A DNA stretch of 30,126 bases from an uncultured Pseudoflavonifractor sp. (GCA_947383685.1 CANDEE010000016.1:1-30126); one strand, 5' to 3'; positions 1 to 6,918 are shown, counted from the stretch's first letter. Numbers and translations: made by a program. Notes: generated by a model from the sequence alone, not told the origin.

Positions 1-506
1 CCCCGGGCAAACTTGACCTCATAGATGTTGCCGTTTTTGTGGACCCGGACCTCCATCCATTCGGACAGGGCGTTGACCACGCTGCCGCCCACGCCGTGAA
101 GGCCGCCGGAGACCTTATACCCGCCGCCGCCGAACTTACCGCCGGCGTGGAGAACGGTATAGACTACCTCCAGGGCGGGCCGGCCGGTCTGGGGCTGGAT
201 GTCCACGGGAACGCCGCGGCCGTCGTCGGTGACCTTGATGACGTCGCCGGGGAGGATGTCCACGGTGATATGCTTACAGTAGCCCGCCAGGGCCTCATCA
301 ATGGCGTTGTCCACGATCTCGTAGACCAGGTGGTGAAGGCCCGAGGCGGAGGTGGAGCCGATATACATACCGGGCCGCTTCCGCACGGCCTCCAGCCCTT
401 CCAGCACCTGAATCTCCGAGCCGCCGTACTCATGCCCGGTCTGGGTGACGCTGTCCTCCCATTCCTGTTCCCTCTGCAATTCTTCCTTTGTCAGTTCGTC
501 GCTCAT
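1..506 (-). CDS. gyrB: DNA gyrase subunit B, N-terminal part (cut by window edge)
   Basis: ATP-driven subunit of DNA gyrase, the topoisomerase II that introduces negative supercoils. The first 168 residues are visible and the rest runs off the left edge. They form the GHKL ATPase domain: VRKRPGMYIG (residues 41-50), the Mg/ATP asparagine in EIVDNAIDEA (N67), DDGRGVPVD (94-102), and the ATP-lid glycine run GGKFGGGGYKVSGGLHGVG (122-140). The residue after this is G141, where relatives usually have A or V. The ATG at 506 is preceded by a strong AGGAGG 5 bases upstream. It is the last visible gene of the dnaA-dnaN-yaaA-recF-...-remB-gyrB run, the classical Firmicute order. A hairpin-rich gap separates it from remB, so it may have its own promoter or be modulated there. 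Identity is certain. Confidence 0.98.
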   Translation of the reverse strand, partial: MSDELTKEELQREQEWEDSVTQTGHEYGGSEIQVLEGLEAVRKRPGMYIGSTSASGLHHLVYEIVDNAIDEALAGYCKHITVDILPGDVIKVTDDGRGVPVDIQPQTGRPALEVVYTVLHAGGKFGGGGYKVSGGLHGVGGSVVNALSEWMEVRVHKNGNIYEVKFAR

Positions 507-542
507 AGTAACCTCCTATGTCGTCGGAACAAGCTTCGTATC

Positions 543-683
543 CTTCGTCCCGGCGCAGGCGCCGGGACTCTCGCACTTCACTGTTCCTCCTCTCCCCAAC
601 AGAGGGCAAGCCTTTGTTGGGGGCCTCTGTGGGAAGCACGGGAAAGCTCCCCTTGCCAGGGAGTTTTCCCCCGCTTCCCGCCG
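543..683. repeat. Intergenic element with three strong hairpins (candidate dispersed repeat)
   Basis: The gap between remB and gyrB holds three inverted repeats in a row. The first is a perfect 10-bp stem, GTCCCGGCGC (547-556) with GCGCCGGGAC (559-568). The second pairs 594-605 (CCCCAACA...) with 611-622 (...TGTTGGGG), 12 bp including one G-U. The third pairs 631-651 with 659-679, about 19 of 21 positions. No open reading frame in it looks real. The mosaic of GC-rich palindromes resembles dispersed intergenic repeats of gut Clostridia, but copy number cannot be judged from one window. It lies in the 5' region of gyrB, so it could also act as RNA structure or an attenuator. Confidence 0.6.
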
Positions 684-708
684 CTTCCCATTTTGTCTGA
701 CCGCTATT

Positions 709-972
709 CTACTCTCTCCAGCTGACCTCCGCCCGGCCCTTCAGGGTGGCGGAGGAGAGCTGAGACAGGTATACCACGCTGCTCCCGTCTCCCCTCTGCC
801 GCAGGACAAAGCTCTTTGGCAAATCGCTGGCGGCGTTCACGACCCGGCCTTCCTTTTCCGCTTTCTCCAGGAACCGCCGGGTCCGGGGCGACCAGGAGGC
901 GTTGTCCAGGTCAAAAACCCCGATCACATCCTTTTTGGGGACCACCACTGCCTGCCCCAGGTGTAAGTACAT
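709..972 (-). CDS. remB: RemB/YaaB-like DUF370 regulatory protein
   Basis: An 87-residue protein of the DUF370 family, which includes the Bacillus matrix regulators RemA and RemB. It opens with MYLHLGQAVVVPKKDVIGVFDLD, shown here only as family-typical: the VVPKKDVIG(V/I)FDLD core at about residues 9-23 is diagnostic. The position directly before gyrB matches B. subtilis yaaB (remB). RemA binds DNA as an oligomer; the biochemical role of RemB is less clear, so function here is by homology only. The ATG at 972 has a purine-rich site, GGGGAGGGG, inside the 3' end of the preceding membrane-protein gene, whose stop lies one base upstream, so the two are probably translationally coupled. The tail after residue 60 is less conserved. 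Confident in family, moderate on exact role. Confidence 0.9.
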   Translation of the reverse strand: MYLHLGQAVVVPKKDVIGVFDLDNASWSPRTRRFLEKAEKEGRVVNAASDLPKSFVLRQRGDGSSVVYLSQLSSATLKGRAEVSWRE

Positions 973-973
973 C

Positions 974-1303
974 CTATCCCCTCCCCATCCAGCGGAGCAC
1001 CAGACCCCGCAGCTTACTCACAATGCGCCAGGTCAGCCACAGGCACAGGTAAAATACTGCCCAGTAGAGAACCTGGAATAGAAGGGGAAGCACTCCCCGG
1101 AACCAAAGGAAATATCCCAAGGCACACACACCTCCCAAAACCGCCGGGAGGAGCAGAAGTTTTTTCTCCTCCGTCACCGCTGTCAAAACCGCTTGAAGGG
1201 CTAACCCCACCCAAAACGGCAGGCACAGCATAACCGCCGCCATGACCCCAAAAACCGCCAGCATAGGGGCTAAAATGGGCAGCACCAGCATCAGGTGAAA
1301 CAT
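974..1303 (-). CDS. Small membrane protein, unknown function (third of three)
   Basis: A 109-residue hydrophobic protein that I do not recognise. Its start is set at the ATG at 1303 (MFHLMLVLP), because AAGGAGAG lies just upstream and the preceding gene stops two bases before; the frame extends further upstream but that part is not hydrophobic and overlaps the neighbour. About four membrane segments are visible: roughly residues 2-22, 24-44, 51-70 and 75-96, ending in a basic tail (RIVSKLRG...RWMGRG). The segments are linked by a short charged loop TEEKK. It is the last of three coupled small membrane-protein genes between recF and remB, and overlaps no other gene. Nothing in it suggests catalysis. 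Being in the dnaA operon suggests expression with the replication machinery, not a function. Confidence 0.75.
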   Translation of the reverse strand: MFHLMLVLPILAPMLAVFGVMAAVMLCLPFWVGLALQAVLTAVTEEKKLLLLPAVLGGVCALGYFLWFRGVLPLLFQVLYWAVFYLCLWLTWRIVSKLRGLVLRWMGRG

Positions 1304-1305
1304 TG

Positions 1306-1617
1306 CTATCTCTCCTTTTTCCGTTCCGTCACTACCCGCGGCGTCCACAGCCGTTTCCACAGCCTCCAGCCAAGCCACAGGCCCGCAAAGGCTCCCAGCG
1401 CGGGAAGTCCCGGGATAAAGAGCAGTGTCTCCCAGGGGGCTTTTTCTCCCGTGTCGCTCCAGCCATGGTAGCGGAAAAGAGTCACCGCCGCCGTCATCAG
1501 ACCTGCCGCCACCGGGGGGAGCCAGCGCCAAAAACGGCGTTTTGGAAAACGGCAGAATGCATATTCTGCCACCAGGGCAATCACCAGGGGGAGCATAAAA
1601 ATTAAAAGAAAAATCAT
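1306..1617 (-). CDS. Small membrane protein, unknown function (second of three)
   Basis: A 103-residue hydrophobic protein, unrecognised. Membrane segments lie at about residues 2-21, 32-48 and 65-87. A basic stretch RFPKRRFWRW follows the first segment and a charged tail (TERKKER) ends the protein. Its ATG overlaps the stop of the upstream gene by four bases (ATGA), implying translational coupling. The plan (segment, basic loop, PP-A start of segment 2, an acidic/Trp loop, then a Gly/Ala-rich third segment ending LW) parallels that of the first gene, so the two may be diverged tandem paralogues; this is by eye. Its 3' end carries the ribosome-binding site of the next gene. Confidence 0.75.
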   Translation of the reverse strand: MIFLLIFMLPLVIALVAEYAFCRFPKRRFWRWLPPVAAGLMTAAVTLFRYHGWSDTGEKAPWETLLFIPGLPALGAFAGLWLGWRLWKRLWTPRVVTERKKER

Positions 1618-1877
1618 GCTTTTCGGTTCCTCTTTTTCTCCCAGAGCAGCCCTGCCGCGGCTCCCACAATGGCGGCTATCGCCCAGGTCCCCGCCAGCAT
1701 CACCTCAAAGGCCATGGCCTCCGGCTCCATTTCCGCCCAGCCGCCCTGCCGGTCCATCCAGAAAAAGAAGGCCGAGGCAGGGGGAATCACGGCAAAAAAC
1801 CGCCATTTCCCGGAACGGGTCGCCAGGAAAAATTCCAGTGTGCCGATCATCAGAAATAAAAGGATAAATAGACCCAT
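1614..1877 (-). CDS. Small membrane protein, unknown function (first of three)
   Basis: An 87-residue protein with three predicted membrane segments at about residues 2-18, 26-42 and 57-79, a basic loop RSGKWRF between the first two and a basic C-terminus KKRNRKA. I do not recognise a family. The ATG at 1877 is supported by an AGGAGG six bases upstream, 41 bases after the recF stop, so it probably belongs to the dnaA-recF transcript. That AGGAGG lies in a small perfect hairpin (separate entry). This is the head gene of the trio inserted between recF and remB, where B. subtilis has none. Coupled reading of the following two genes suggests the three act together. Confidence 0.75.
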   Translation of the reverse strand: MGLFILLFLMIGTLEFFLATRSGKWRFFAVIPPASAFFFWMDRQGGWAEMEPEAMAFEVMLAGTWAIAAIVGAAAGLLWEKKRNRKA

Positions 1878-1883
1878 GGCTTG

Positions 1884-1898
1884 CCTCCTGATAGGAGG
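1884..1898 (-). promoter_or_regulatory. Ribosome-binding site sequestered in a hairpin
   Basis: Read on the minus strand, CCTCCT-ATC-AGGAGG forms a perfect 6-bp stem with a 3-base loop. The right arm is the complete Shine-Dalgarno sequence of the first small membrane-protein gene. Such pairing would lower initiation unless it is opened, for example by ribosomes finishing recF upstream or by a factor. The pairing is seen in the sequence; its effect is inferred. Confidence 0.6.
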
Positions 1899-1918
1899 GG
1901 AAAAGGCGGCGTTCGCCC

Positions 1919-3022
1919 TTACCCCTTTACCGTTCCGTCCTTTACCAGAAACCGCTTACCACTGACGGGAACGCTCTTGTCCTCCTCGCAGCAGGTAATA
2001 AGCACCTGGCCTCCATCAATGCGTTCCAGCACAAAGCTCTGCCTTCGGGCATCCAGCTCGGAGAGCACGTCGTCCAGCAGCAGTACAGGCCACTCCCCGG
2101 TGTCCTCCCGGAAAAGCTCCCGGCAGGCCAGCTTTAAGGACAATGCCGCCGTCCTGGTCTGCCCCTGAGAGGCATACTGCCGGGCCAAAAGCCCGTCCAC
2201 CTCCACCGCCAAATCGTCCTTGTGGGGTCCGGAGAGGCACAGCCGGGATTCCAGCTCCGCCCTCCGGTGGCTTTGCTGATGGGCCAAAAGCTGCTCCAAA
2301 ATAACCTTGGGAGCCGCCTCCGGGTCGGTCACGGTGGAGACGGTCTCATATCGGAGGCCCAAGGCTTCCCGGCCCCCGGAGAAATCCGACTGGATGGGGG
2401 GAGCCAGGGAGGAAAGCCGCCGGACAAAATGGGCCCGGTAGTGGATGACCACCGCCCCCACCTGGGCCATACGCAAATTGAAGTCGTCCAGGGCGTCCAG
2501 CAGGGAGGGCTTCTCCTCCCAGTCCCGCAGGATCCGAATTTTTTGCTCGTAGAGCTTTTTATATTCCGTCAGGGCCACGGCGTACTTGGGCCGAAGCTGG
2601 CAGATGGCGTCATCCAAAAACCGTCTTCTTTCTGCCGCTCCATCCCGGATCAGGGCCAAATCCTCCGGGCAAAAGAGAATGGTATTCAAAACCTCTCCCA
2701 ATTCTCCGCCGGATTTTAGCTTCACCCCGTTGGAAAAAAGCTGCCGCCGCTCTCCCCGGTGGATGCGGGCCTCCAGAGTAAAATCCCGCTGGTGGGAAAA
2801 AACCTCTCCCTTTACAAAGCCGTGGTCCACGCCGAACTGGATCAACTCCCTGTCGTACCTGGCCCGGTGGGAGCGGGCAGAGGACAGGTAGGCCGCCGCC
2901 TCCAGCAAATTGGTCTTGCCCTGGGCATTCTCTCCCCAAATGACATTGACTCCGGAAGAAAAATGTATATCGGCGTGCACATAATTGCGGAAAAAATCCA
3001 GTTCCAGTCCCTTTAAGGTCAT
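1919..3022 (-). CDS. recF: DNA replication/repair protein RecF
   Basis: A 367-residue SMC-like ATPase of the RecFOR pathway, which helps load RecA at single-strand gaps. Walker A is GENAQGKT (residues 30-37), the ABC-type signature SQGQTR is at 285-290, Walker B LLLDD at 314-318 and the D-loop SELD at 321-324. The N-terminus LKGLELDFFRNY is typical of the family and the length is normal. Its start overlaps the yaaA stop by four bases, so translation is coupled. It sits in the standard dnaA-dnaN-yaaA-recF order. Identity is certain. Confidence 0.98.
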   Translation of the reverse strand: MTLKGLELDFFRNYVHADIHFSSGVNVIWGENAQGKTNLLEAAAYLSSARSHRARYDRELIQFGVDHGFVKGEVFSHQRDFTLEARIHRGERRQLFSNGVKLKSGGELGEVLNTILFCPEDLALIRDGAAERRRFLDDAICQLRPKYAVALTEYKKLYEQKIRILRDWEEKPSLLDALDDFNLRMAQVGAVVIHYRAHFVRRLSSLAPPIQSDFSGGREALGLRYETVSTVTDPEAAPKVILEQLLAHQQSHRRAELESRLCLSGPHKDDLAVEVDGLLARQYASQGQTRTAALSLKLACRELFREDTGEWPVLLLDDVLSELDARRQSFVLERIDGGQVLITCCEEDKSVPVSGKRFLVKDGTVKG

Positions 3023-3237
3023 GTGACCAGGACCCTCACGCCGGCAGAGGGCAGCTCCGCCGTGTCTCCGGGCCTCAGCTTCTTGCCCCGCATGTTACAT
3101 GTCTCGCCGTTGACCAAGACCTCTCCATCCTGAATGGCCTGCTTGGCTTCGCCGCCCGTCTCTACTACCCCCGCAAATTTCAGCAGGGCGTCCAGTTTAA
3201 TAAATTCAGTTGTGATTTTTACTGTTTCTTCTCTCAA
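3019..3237 (-). CDS. yaaA: S4-domain RNA-binding protein YaaA
   Basis: A small RNA-binding S4-domain protein of about 72 residues, always found between dnaN and recF in Firmicutes. The S4 core is visible as FIKLDALLKFAGVVETGGEA followed by QDGEVLVNGE and RGKKLRPGD. I set the start at TTG 3237 (reading REETVKITTEF), because GAGGGAGAG lies about nine bases upstream and the length then matches the family. A GTG at 3258 in the same frame would add seven residues but lacks a good ribosome-binding site. It lies 30 bases after dnaN and overlaps recF by four bases. Its cellular role is not well known; ribosome-associated RNA binding is likely from the family. Confidence 0.9.
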   Translation of the reverse strand: MREETVKITTEFIKLDALLKFAGVVETGGEAKQAIQDGEVLVNGETCNMRGKKLRPGDTAELPSAGVRVLVT

Positions 3238-3267
3238 AGCGCTTCTCTCCCTCAGCACTGCGGCTTT

Positions 3268-4395
3268 TTACTTGTCCCAGGACGCGCTCATCCGCACAGG
3301 CAGTACCATAAAGAGGAAGGATTCCTCTCCCTCCGGCTCGTCAGTGGGGACAATGATGCAGGGAGTAGAAGGAGTGCCCATCAGGAGCTTGGCCTGGTCG
3401 GTGGGGACCGCTTTCAGGGCGTCCATCATAAACCGGTGGTTGAACCCGATGTGAAGGTCGTTGCCGCTGCCCTCCACGGGACACACATCATAGCTGTTGC
3501 CGTCGGCGGCGGTAACAGAGGAAAGGTACAGCTCCCCATTGCCCACAATGCACCGCAGGGGGTTCTTGCTGTTCTCCCGCAAAATAACGCTGGCCCGGCT
3601 AATCGAGGCCACAAGCCGGCGAACGTCCGCTTTCAGGCAAATATCGCTTTTCCAGGTAATGGACTGGCGGTAGTTCAGGAACTCTCCCTCCAGCCGCCGG
3701 GTCACAAGCTGGGTGTTTGCCAGCCGAAACAGGATGTGCCGGGTCCCGATCATAATCTCCACATCCTCCTCCCCATCTCCGCAAATGGTCTTTACCTCTT
3801 TCAAGGCCGCGCCGGGGACCACAAAAGATAAATCTGCCGCCGGAGCTTTTTCCAACCTTTGCCGCCGGAGAGCCAGCCGCTGCCCATCCACCGATACTAC
3901 GGTGAGGAGGCCCTCCACTACTTCAAAGAGGGACCCGGTGAGAATGGGCCGCCCGTCGTTGGTGGCAACGGCAAAGATGGTCCGGCCTATCATATCGGAC
4001 AGCACCCCCCGGGGCAGGGTCAGTACGCTTTGGGATTCCACCTCAGGAAGCTCAGGAAAGTCCTCCGCGTCAATGGCGGGAATGTTATATTCCGTGGCTC
4101 CGCACTGAATATTGACGTTCAGTCCCTCTGCCGCCACATTTACCATGTCGTCGGGGAGCTGACCCACCACATCGGCAAACTTTCGGGCGGAGAGGACCAG
4201 GGAGCCACTTTCCCTTATATCGGCGGGGACCGTAGTCTGAATTCCTGTTTCCAAATTATAGCCGGTGAGACGCAGCTCGTCTCCCGCTTCCAACAAAATT
4301 CCCTCCAAAGCGGGAATGGTGTTTTTCGCAGAGGCGGCCCGGGAGGTGGTGGCAATTGCCGACTGAAGCAGGGCCTTTTCGCAGGAAAATTTCAT
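3268..4395 (-). CDS. dnaN: DNA polymerase III sliding clamp (beta subunit)
   Basis: The 375-residue beta clamp, a ring-shaped dimer that tethers DNA polymerase III to DNA and recruits other replication and repair proteins. It begins MKFSCEKALLQSAI and has the three repeated clamp folds. Family blocks include DGRPILTGSLFEV in the middle domain and the C-terminal LPVRM (usual end LPVRL/M), which lines the protein-binding pocket. The start at 4395 is chosen because GGAGGT lies six bases upstream; the frame continues further upstream but into oriC, where the added residues do not fit the family. It follows dnaA with the 261-base origin region between, the normal arrangement. Identity is certain. 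Confidence 0.98.
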   Translation of the reverse strand: MKFSCEKALLQSAIATTSRAASAKNTIPALEGILLEAGDELRLTGYNLETGIQTTVPADIRESGSLVLSARKFADVVGQLPDDMVNVAAEGLNVNIQCGATEYNIPAIDAEDFPELPEVESQSVLTLPRGVLSDMIGRTIFAVATNDGRPILTGSLFEVVEGLLTVVSVDGQRLALRRQRLEKAPAADLSFVVPGAALKEVKTICGDGEEDVEIMIGTRHILFRLANTQLVTRRLEGEFLNYRQSITWKSDICLKADVRRLVASISRASVILRENSKNPLRCIVGNGELYLSSVTAADGNSYDVCPVEGSGNDLHIGFNHRFMMDALKAVPTDQAKLLMGTPSTPCIIVPTDEPEGEESFLFMVLPVRMSASWDK

Positions 4396-4656
4396 AAGGG
4401 ACCTCCATTCTTTTTCTTTCTCCAAAAAGAGAGGAGAATATATATAAATTTGTAATAGTATTAAGGGACGTGGATTTGTGGAAAACCGGGCAAAAGCGTT
4501 GGGAGAGTATAAAAACCTCCTCCACAGGCCCGGTGGAAAGAAAAAAGGGTTTTCCACAGAAAAAAAGAAAGACGAAATTATGTTCTTTTTCTTTTATTCA
4601 CATTTCCCCATTTTTCGGTGGATTTGTGGAAATCCCGCCGGAGTTCTGGGTCCTTC
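4396..4656. other. oriC: Origin of replication, dnaA-dnaN side, with DnaA boxes and candidate unwinding element
   Basis: The 261-base gap between dnaA and dnaN holds the main origin signals. DnaA boxes: TTTTCCACA on the minus strand at 4477-4485, the same on the plus strand at 4550-4558, and ATTTCCACA on the minus strand at 4625-4633; a weaker TCCTCCACA is at 4518-4526. Read on the minus strand from the first box, the order is box, box-like ATCCACG, short C-rich TCCC (4468-4465), then triplets TTA-ATA-CTA-TTA (4464-4453) and an AT-only run (about 4450-4436). This matches the box / GC-rich / DnaA-trio / unwinding order described for B. subtilis oriC. The boxes are seen; the role as unwinding site is inferred from that resemblance. 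Confidence 0.88.
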
Positions 4657-5985
4657 CTATTCATACCGGGCGTTAATGTTGGCGTTAATGTCCTTGATGA
4701 TCTCCGCCATTTCCGGGGATTCCTTTATCATGGCTTCCACCTGCTTGATGGAGTGCATGACCGTGGTGTGGTCCCTGCCCTCAAAGGCCTGCCCGATCTC
4801 CTTCAGGGAGAGGTTGGTCATCCGCCGAATCTCATACATGGCGATTTGCCGGGCCAGAGCCACATCCTTGGTCCGGGTCTGGCCCTGGATGTCTTTTGGG
4901 GAGAGATTATAGAATTTTCCAACCTCCTCAATAATAGCATCGGTGGAGGGGAGAAATTCCGTCTTATTCTTAAACATATCCCGGACTGCCCGGGTCACCG
5001 TGTCCACGTTGACCTCCTCACCCATCAGCTCCTGAAAGGCCAGGATTTTGTTTACCGTGCCCTCTATCTGCCGTACGTTGGAGGTAATGTTCTCCGCGAT
5101 ATACCGCAGTACCGGGTCTGGCAGGGTCATGCCCCGGCGGATGGCCTTGTTTTTAATGATAGCCACCCGGGTCTCGTAGTCAGGCGGGTGAATGTCCACA
5201 GGAAGGCCGGAGCTGAACCGGGTTTTCAGTCGGTCGTCCAGTTGGAGCATTTCCTTGGGAGGCCGGTCCGCTGTAAATACGATCTGATTCCCTTCCTCAA
5301 AGAGGGCGTTAAAGGTGTGAAACATCTCCTCCTGAGAGTACCGCTTTCCGGCCAGAAACTGGACGTCGTCCATTAAAAACATATCACAAAAGCGGTATTT
5401 CTGCCGAAATTCCTGATTTTTTCCCTGTTGAATGGCGGCAATCAGCTCGTTGGTAAAGGTTTCTCCTTTGATATAGATCACACGGCGGTCGGGAAATTTG
5501 GCGTGAAAGGCGTGGGCAATGGCATAAAGAAGATGGGTTTTCCCCAAGCCCGATTCTCCGTAGAAAAAGAGAGGGTTGTAGCCAATGGGAGGCTCAAGGG
5601 CTTCCGCCACGGCTTTAGCCGCCGAGTAAGCAAACTGGTTGGATTCGCCCACGACGAACTTGTCAAAGGTATACTCCTCCGTCCCGGGCAGGAAGGAGGG
5701 CTCCTCCCGTCCCAGGGACTCCTTTTCCTCCCCGGTGAGCACCGTTATCTCAAAATCGGAGGAAAACAGCTCCCGCATGGCACGTTGAATATGGGGAATA
5801 TACCGGTCCACAATAAAGCCCCGGTTAAATTCGGAGGGAGTATAGAGGACCAACCGGTCCGTTTCCAGAGACAGGGCCTCGGTATCGCTGAACCAGGTGT
5901 TGATGGTGGTTTTTGCCAGCTTGTCTTCCTCGGTGCCCTCCATCAAGGCCAGGACCTTTTTCCAAACTTCGGGAGCAGGATTCAT
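4657..5985 (-). CDS. dnaA: Chromosomal replication initiator DnaA
   Basis: A 442-residue AAA+ initiator that binds DnaA boxes, unwinds oriC and helps load the helicase. Domain I is at about residues 1-85. The AAA+ domain has Walker A GESGLGKT (143-150), Walker B LMDD (204-207) and sensor/arginine-finger regions to about 340. The C-terminal box-binding domain carries the signature around 396-415 with RDHTTVMH (404-411), which reads the box bases. Linker domain II is short (about 86-105). The ATG at 5985 has GAGGG nine bases upstream. A strong promoter and two DnaA boxes lie upstream, so autoregulation is likely. Identity is certain. Confidence 0.99.
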   Translation of the reverse strand: MNPAPEVWKKVLALMEGTEEDKLAKTTINTWFSDTEALSLETDRLVLYTPSEFNRGFIVDRYIPHIQRAMRELFSSDFEITVLTGEEKESLGREEPSFLPGTEEYTFDKFVVGESNQFAYSAAKAVAEALEPPIGYNPLFFYGESGLGKTHLLYAIAHAFHAKFPDRRVIYIKGETFTNELIAAIQQGKNQEFRQKYRFCDMFLMDDVQFLAGKRYSQEEMFHTFNALFEEGNQIVFTADRPPKEMLQLDDRLKTRFSSGLPVDIHPPDYETRVAIIKNKAIRRGMTLPDPVLRYIAENITSNVRQIEGTVNKILAFQELMGEEVNVDTVTRAVRDMFKNKTEFLPSTDAIIEEVGKFYNLSPKDIQGQTRTKDVALARQIAMYEIRRMTNLSLKEIGQAFEGRDHTTVMHSIKQVEAMIKESPEMAEIIKDINANINARYE

Positions 5986-6038
5986 ATGTCTTTTCCCTCA
6001 TTTCCCCGTGGGTTTTCTCGGGCAGTGTAATCCAATCC

Positions 6039-6067
6039 ATTATATCAAAAATTCCGTTTGTTAGCAA
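6039..6067 (-). promoter_or_regulatory. dnaA promoter
   Basis: On the minus strand TTGCTA (6067-6062) and TATAAT (6044-6039) are separated by exactly 17 bases, a sigma-A promoter about 54 bases before the dnaA start codon. DnaA boxes at 6094-6102 and 6117-6125 lie just upstream of its -35, a position suited to autoregulation. Promoter elements are seen; use is inferred. Confidence 0.85.
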
Positions 6068-6093
6068 CGAAAAGAGGCTTTTTTACAAAAAAT

Positions 6094-6125
6094 TTTTCCA
6101 CAGGAAAAGGAAATTTTGTGGAAGA
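6094..6125. other. Second DnaA-box cluster (dnaA-rpmH side of a bipartite origin)
   Basis: TTTTCCACA at 6094-6102 on the plus strand and TCTTCCACA at 6117-6125 on the minus strand face each other; a weaker TCAACCACA follows at 6133-6141. The 344-base gap between dnaA and rpmH otherwise contains only the two divergent promoters. Box clusters on both sides of dnaA match the bipartite origin of B. subtilis, where these sites sit upstream of dnaA. No DnaA-trio pattern was seen on this side. Confidence 0.75.
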
Positions 6126-6188
6126 ACTTTTGTCAACCACAACATATAGGGAAAAGGTGCGGCAGGGGAGAAAAAACCAAAAAGAAGG

Positions 6189-6217
6189 TTGACGGAAAGG
6201 CCCTTTTCCTTTATAAT
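6189..6217 (+). promoter_or_regulatory. rpmH operon promoter
   Basis: TTGACG (6189-6194) and a perfect TATAAT (6212-6217) with a 17-base spacer. It should start transcription near 6224 and give a leader of about 105 bases before rpmH. It diverges from the dnaA promoter. Very likely the promoter for rpmH-rnpA-yidD-yidC-khpB, as no other good promoter is seen before 9287. Confidence 0.88.
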
Positions 6218-6329
6218 GTTCTCTGCGTCTTATGGGACGCAGTAGAAATGACGACCGCGCCGAAGGTCTCTTTGGCGTTGTGGTGACGGGAACATTTCCC
6301 GCCGAAATGAGTACAGGAGGTGTACTATC

Positions 6330-6464
6330 ATGGTTCGTACCTATCAGCCCAAAAAGCGCCAGCGCAGCAAGGTCCACGGCTTCCGCAAGCGGATGGCCAC
6401 CGCCAACGGCCGCAAGGTTCTTTCCCGCCGCCGCCGGGCCGGCCGGGCCCGCCTGTCCCACTAA
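6330..6464 (+). CDS. rpmH: Ribosomal protein L34 (bL34)
   Basis: A 44-residue, very basic component of the large ribosomal subunit. It reads MVRTYQPKKRQRSKVHGF then RKRMATANGRKVLSRRRRAGRARLSH, the full-length family pattern with the diagnostic GFRxRM and GRxVLxxRRxxGRxRL blocks. The ATG at 6330 follows AGGAGGT by eight bases. It sits directly across oriC from dnaA, the universal arrangement in Firmicutes, and starts the operon that continues with rnpA. Identity is certain. Confidence 0.98.
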   Translation: MVRTYQPKKRQRSKVHGFRKRMATANGRKVLSRRRRAGRARLSH

Positions 6465-6564
6465 GGTGGAGGCTTCAATCAAATAGGGCAAGAAACGCGG
6501 GGCGGTGGAATTTTTCTGCCGCCCCTCAAGTGCATGGAGAGAAATCAGGAGAGGAGCGGAACAG

Positions 6565-6918
6565 ATGAAGCACACGGTATCTCTGAAGGAGAACCACCTG
6601 TTCCGCAGGCTCTATTCCAAGGGGAAAAGCGCCGCGGCGCCTACCCTGGCCGTCTATGTCCGCCCCAACCACCACGCAGGGAGCCGGCTGGGGCTTACCG
6701 TGGGAACGAAGGTGGGCAAGGCGGTCCGGCGGAATCAGGTCCGCCGCCGCATTCGGGAGGCCTACCGCATCCATGAGGACAGGATGCTTCCCGGCTACGA
6801 CATTGTGGTGGTAGCCAGAGTCCGGGCGGCCTATGCTTCCTATGCTGAGATAGAGCGGGACCTTCTGCGGCTGTTGGACAAGCTGGGGGTCTATCAAAGG
6901 GGGGAAAGGTCCCAATGA
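6565..6918 (+). CDS. rnpA: Ribonuclease P protein component
   Basis: The 117-residue protein subunit of RNase P, which with its RNA matures the 5' ends of tRNAs. It has the RNR signature region GTKVGKAVRRNQVRRRIREAYR, shown in parts: K49-VGKAV-R55-R56-N57 and the following R60-R61-R62. The start is placed at the ATG at 6565 (MKHTVSLKEN), which has purine-rich GGAGAGGAGCGGA upstream and matches family length; a start 60 bases earlier would add an unrelated extension. Its stop overlaps the yidD start by four bases. It is 100 bases after rpmH, the normal pairing. Identity is certain. Confidence 0.97.
   Translation: MKHTVSLKENHLFRRLYSKGKSAAAPTLAVYVRPNHHAGSRLGLTVGTKVGKAVRRNQVRRRIREAYRIHEDRMLPGYDIVVVARVRAAYASYAEIERDLLRLLDKLGVYQRGERSQ

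Noticed and set aside
4518..4526. TCCTCCACA as a DnaA box
   Set aside because: Two mismatches to the consensus; kept only as a weak site inside the origin entry.
6045..6575. A 176-codon minus-strand frame across rpmH and the promoter gap
   Set aside because: It overlaps rpmH and two promoters and has no recognisable domain.
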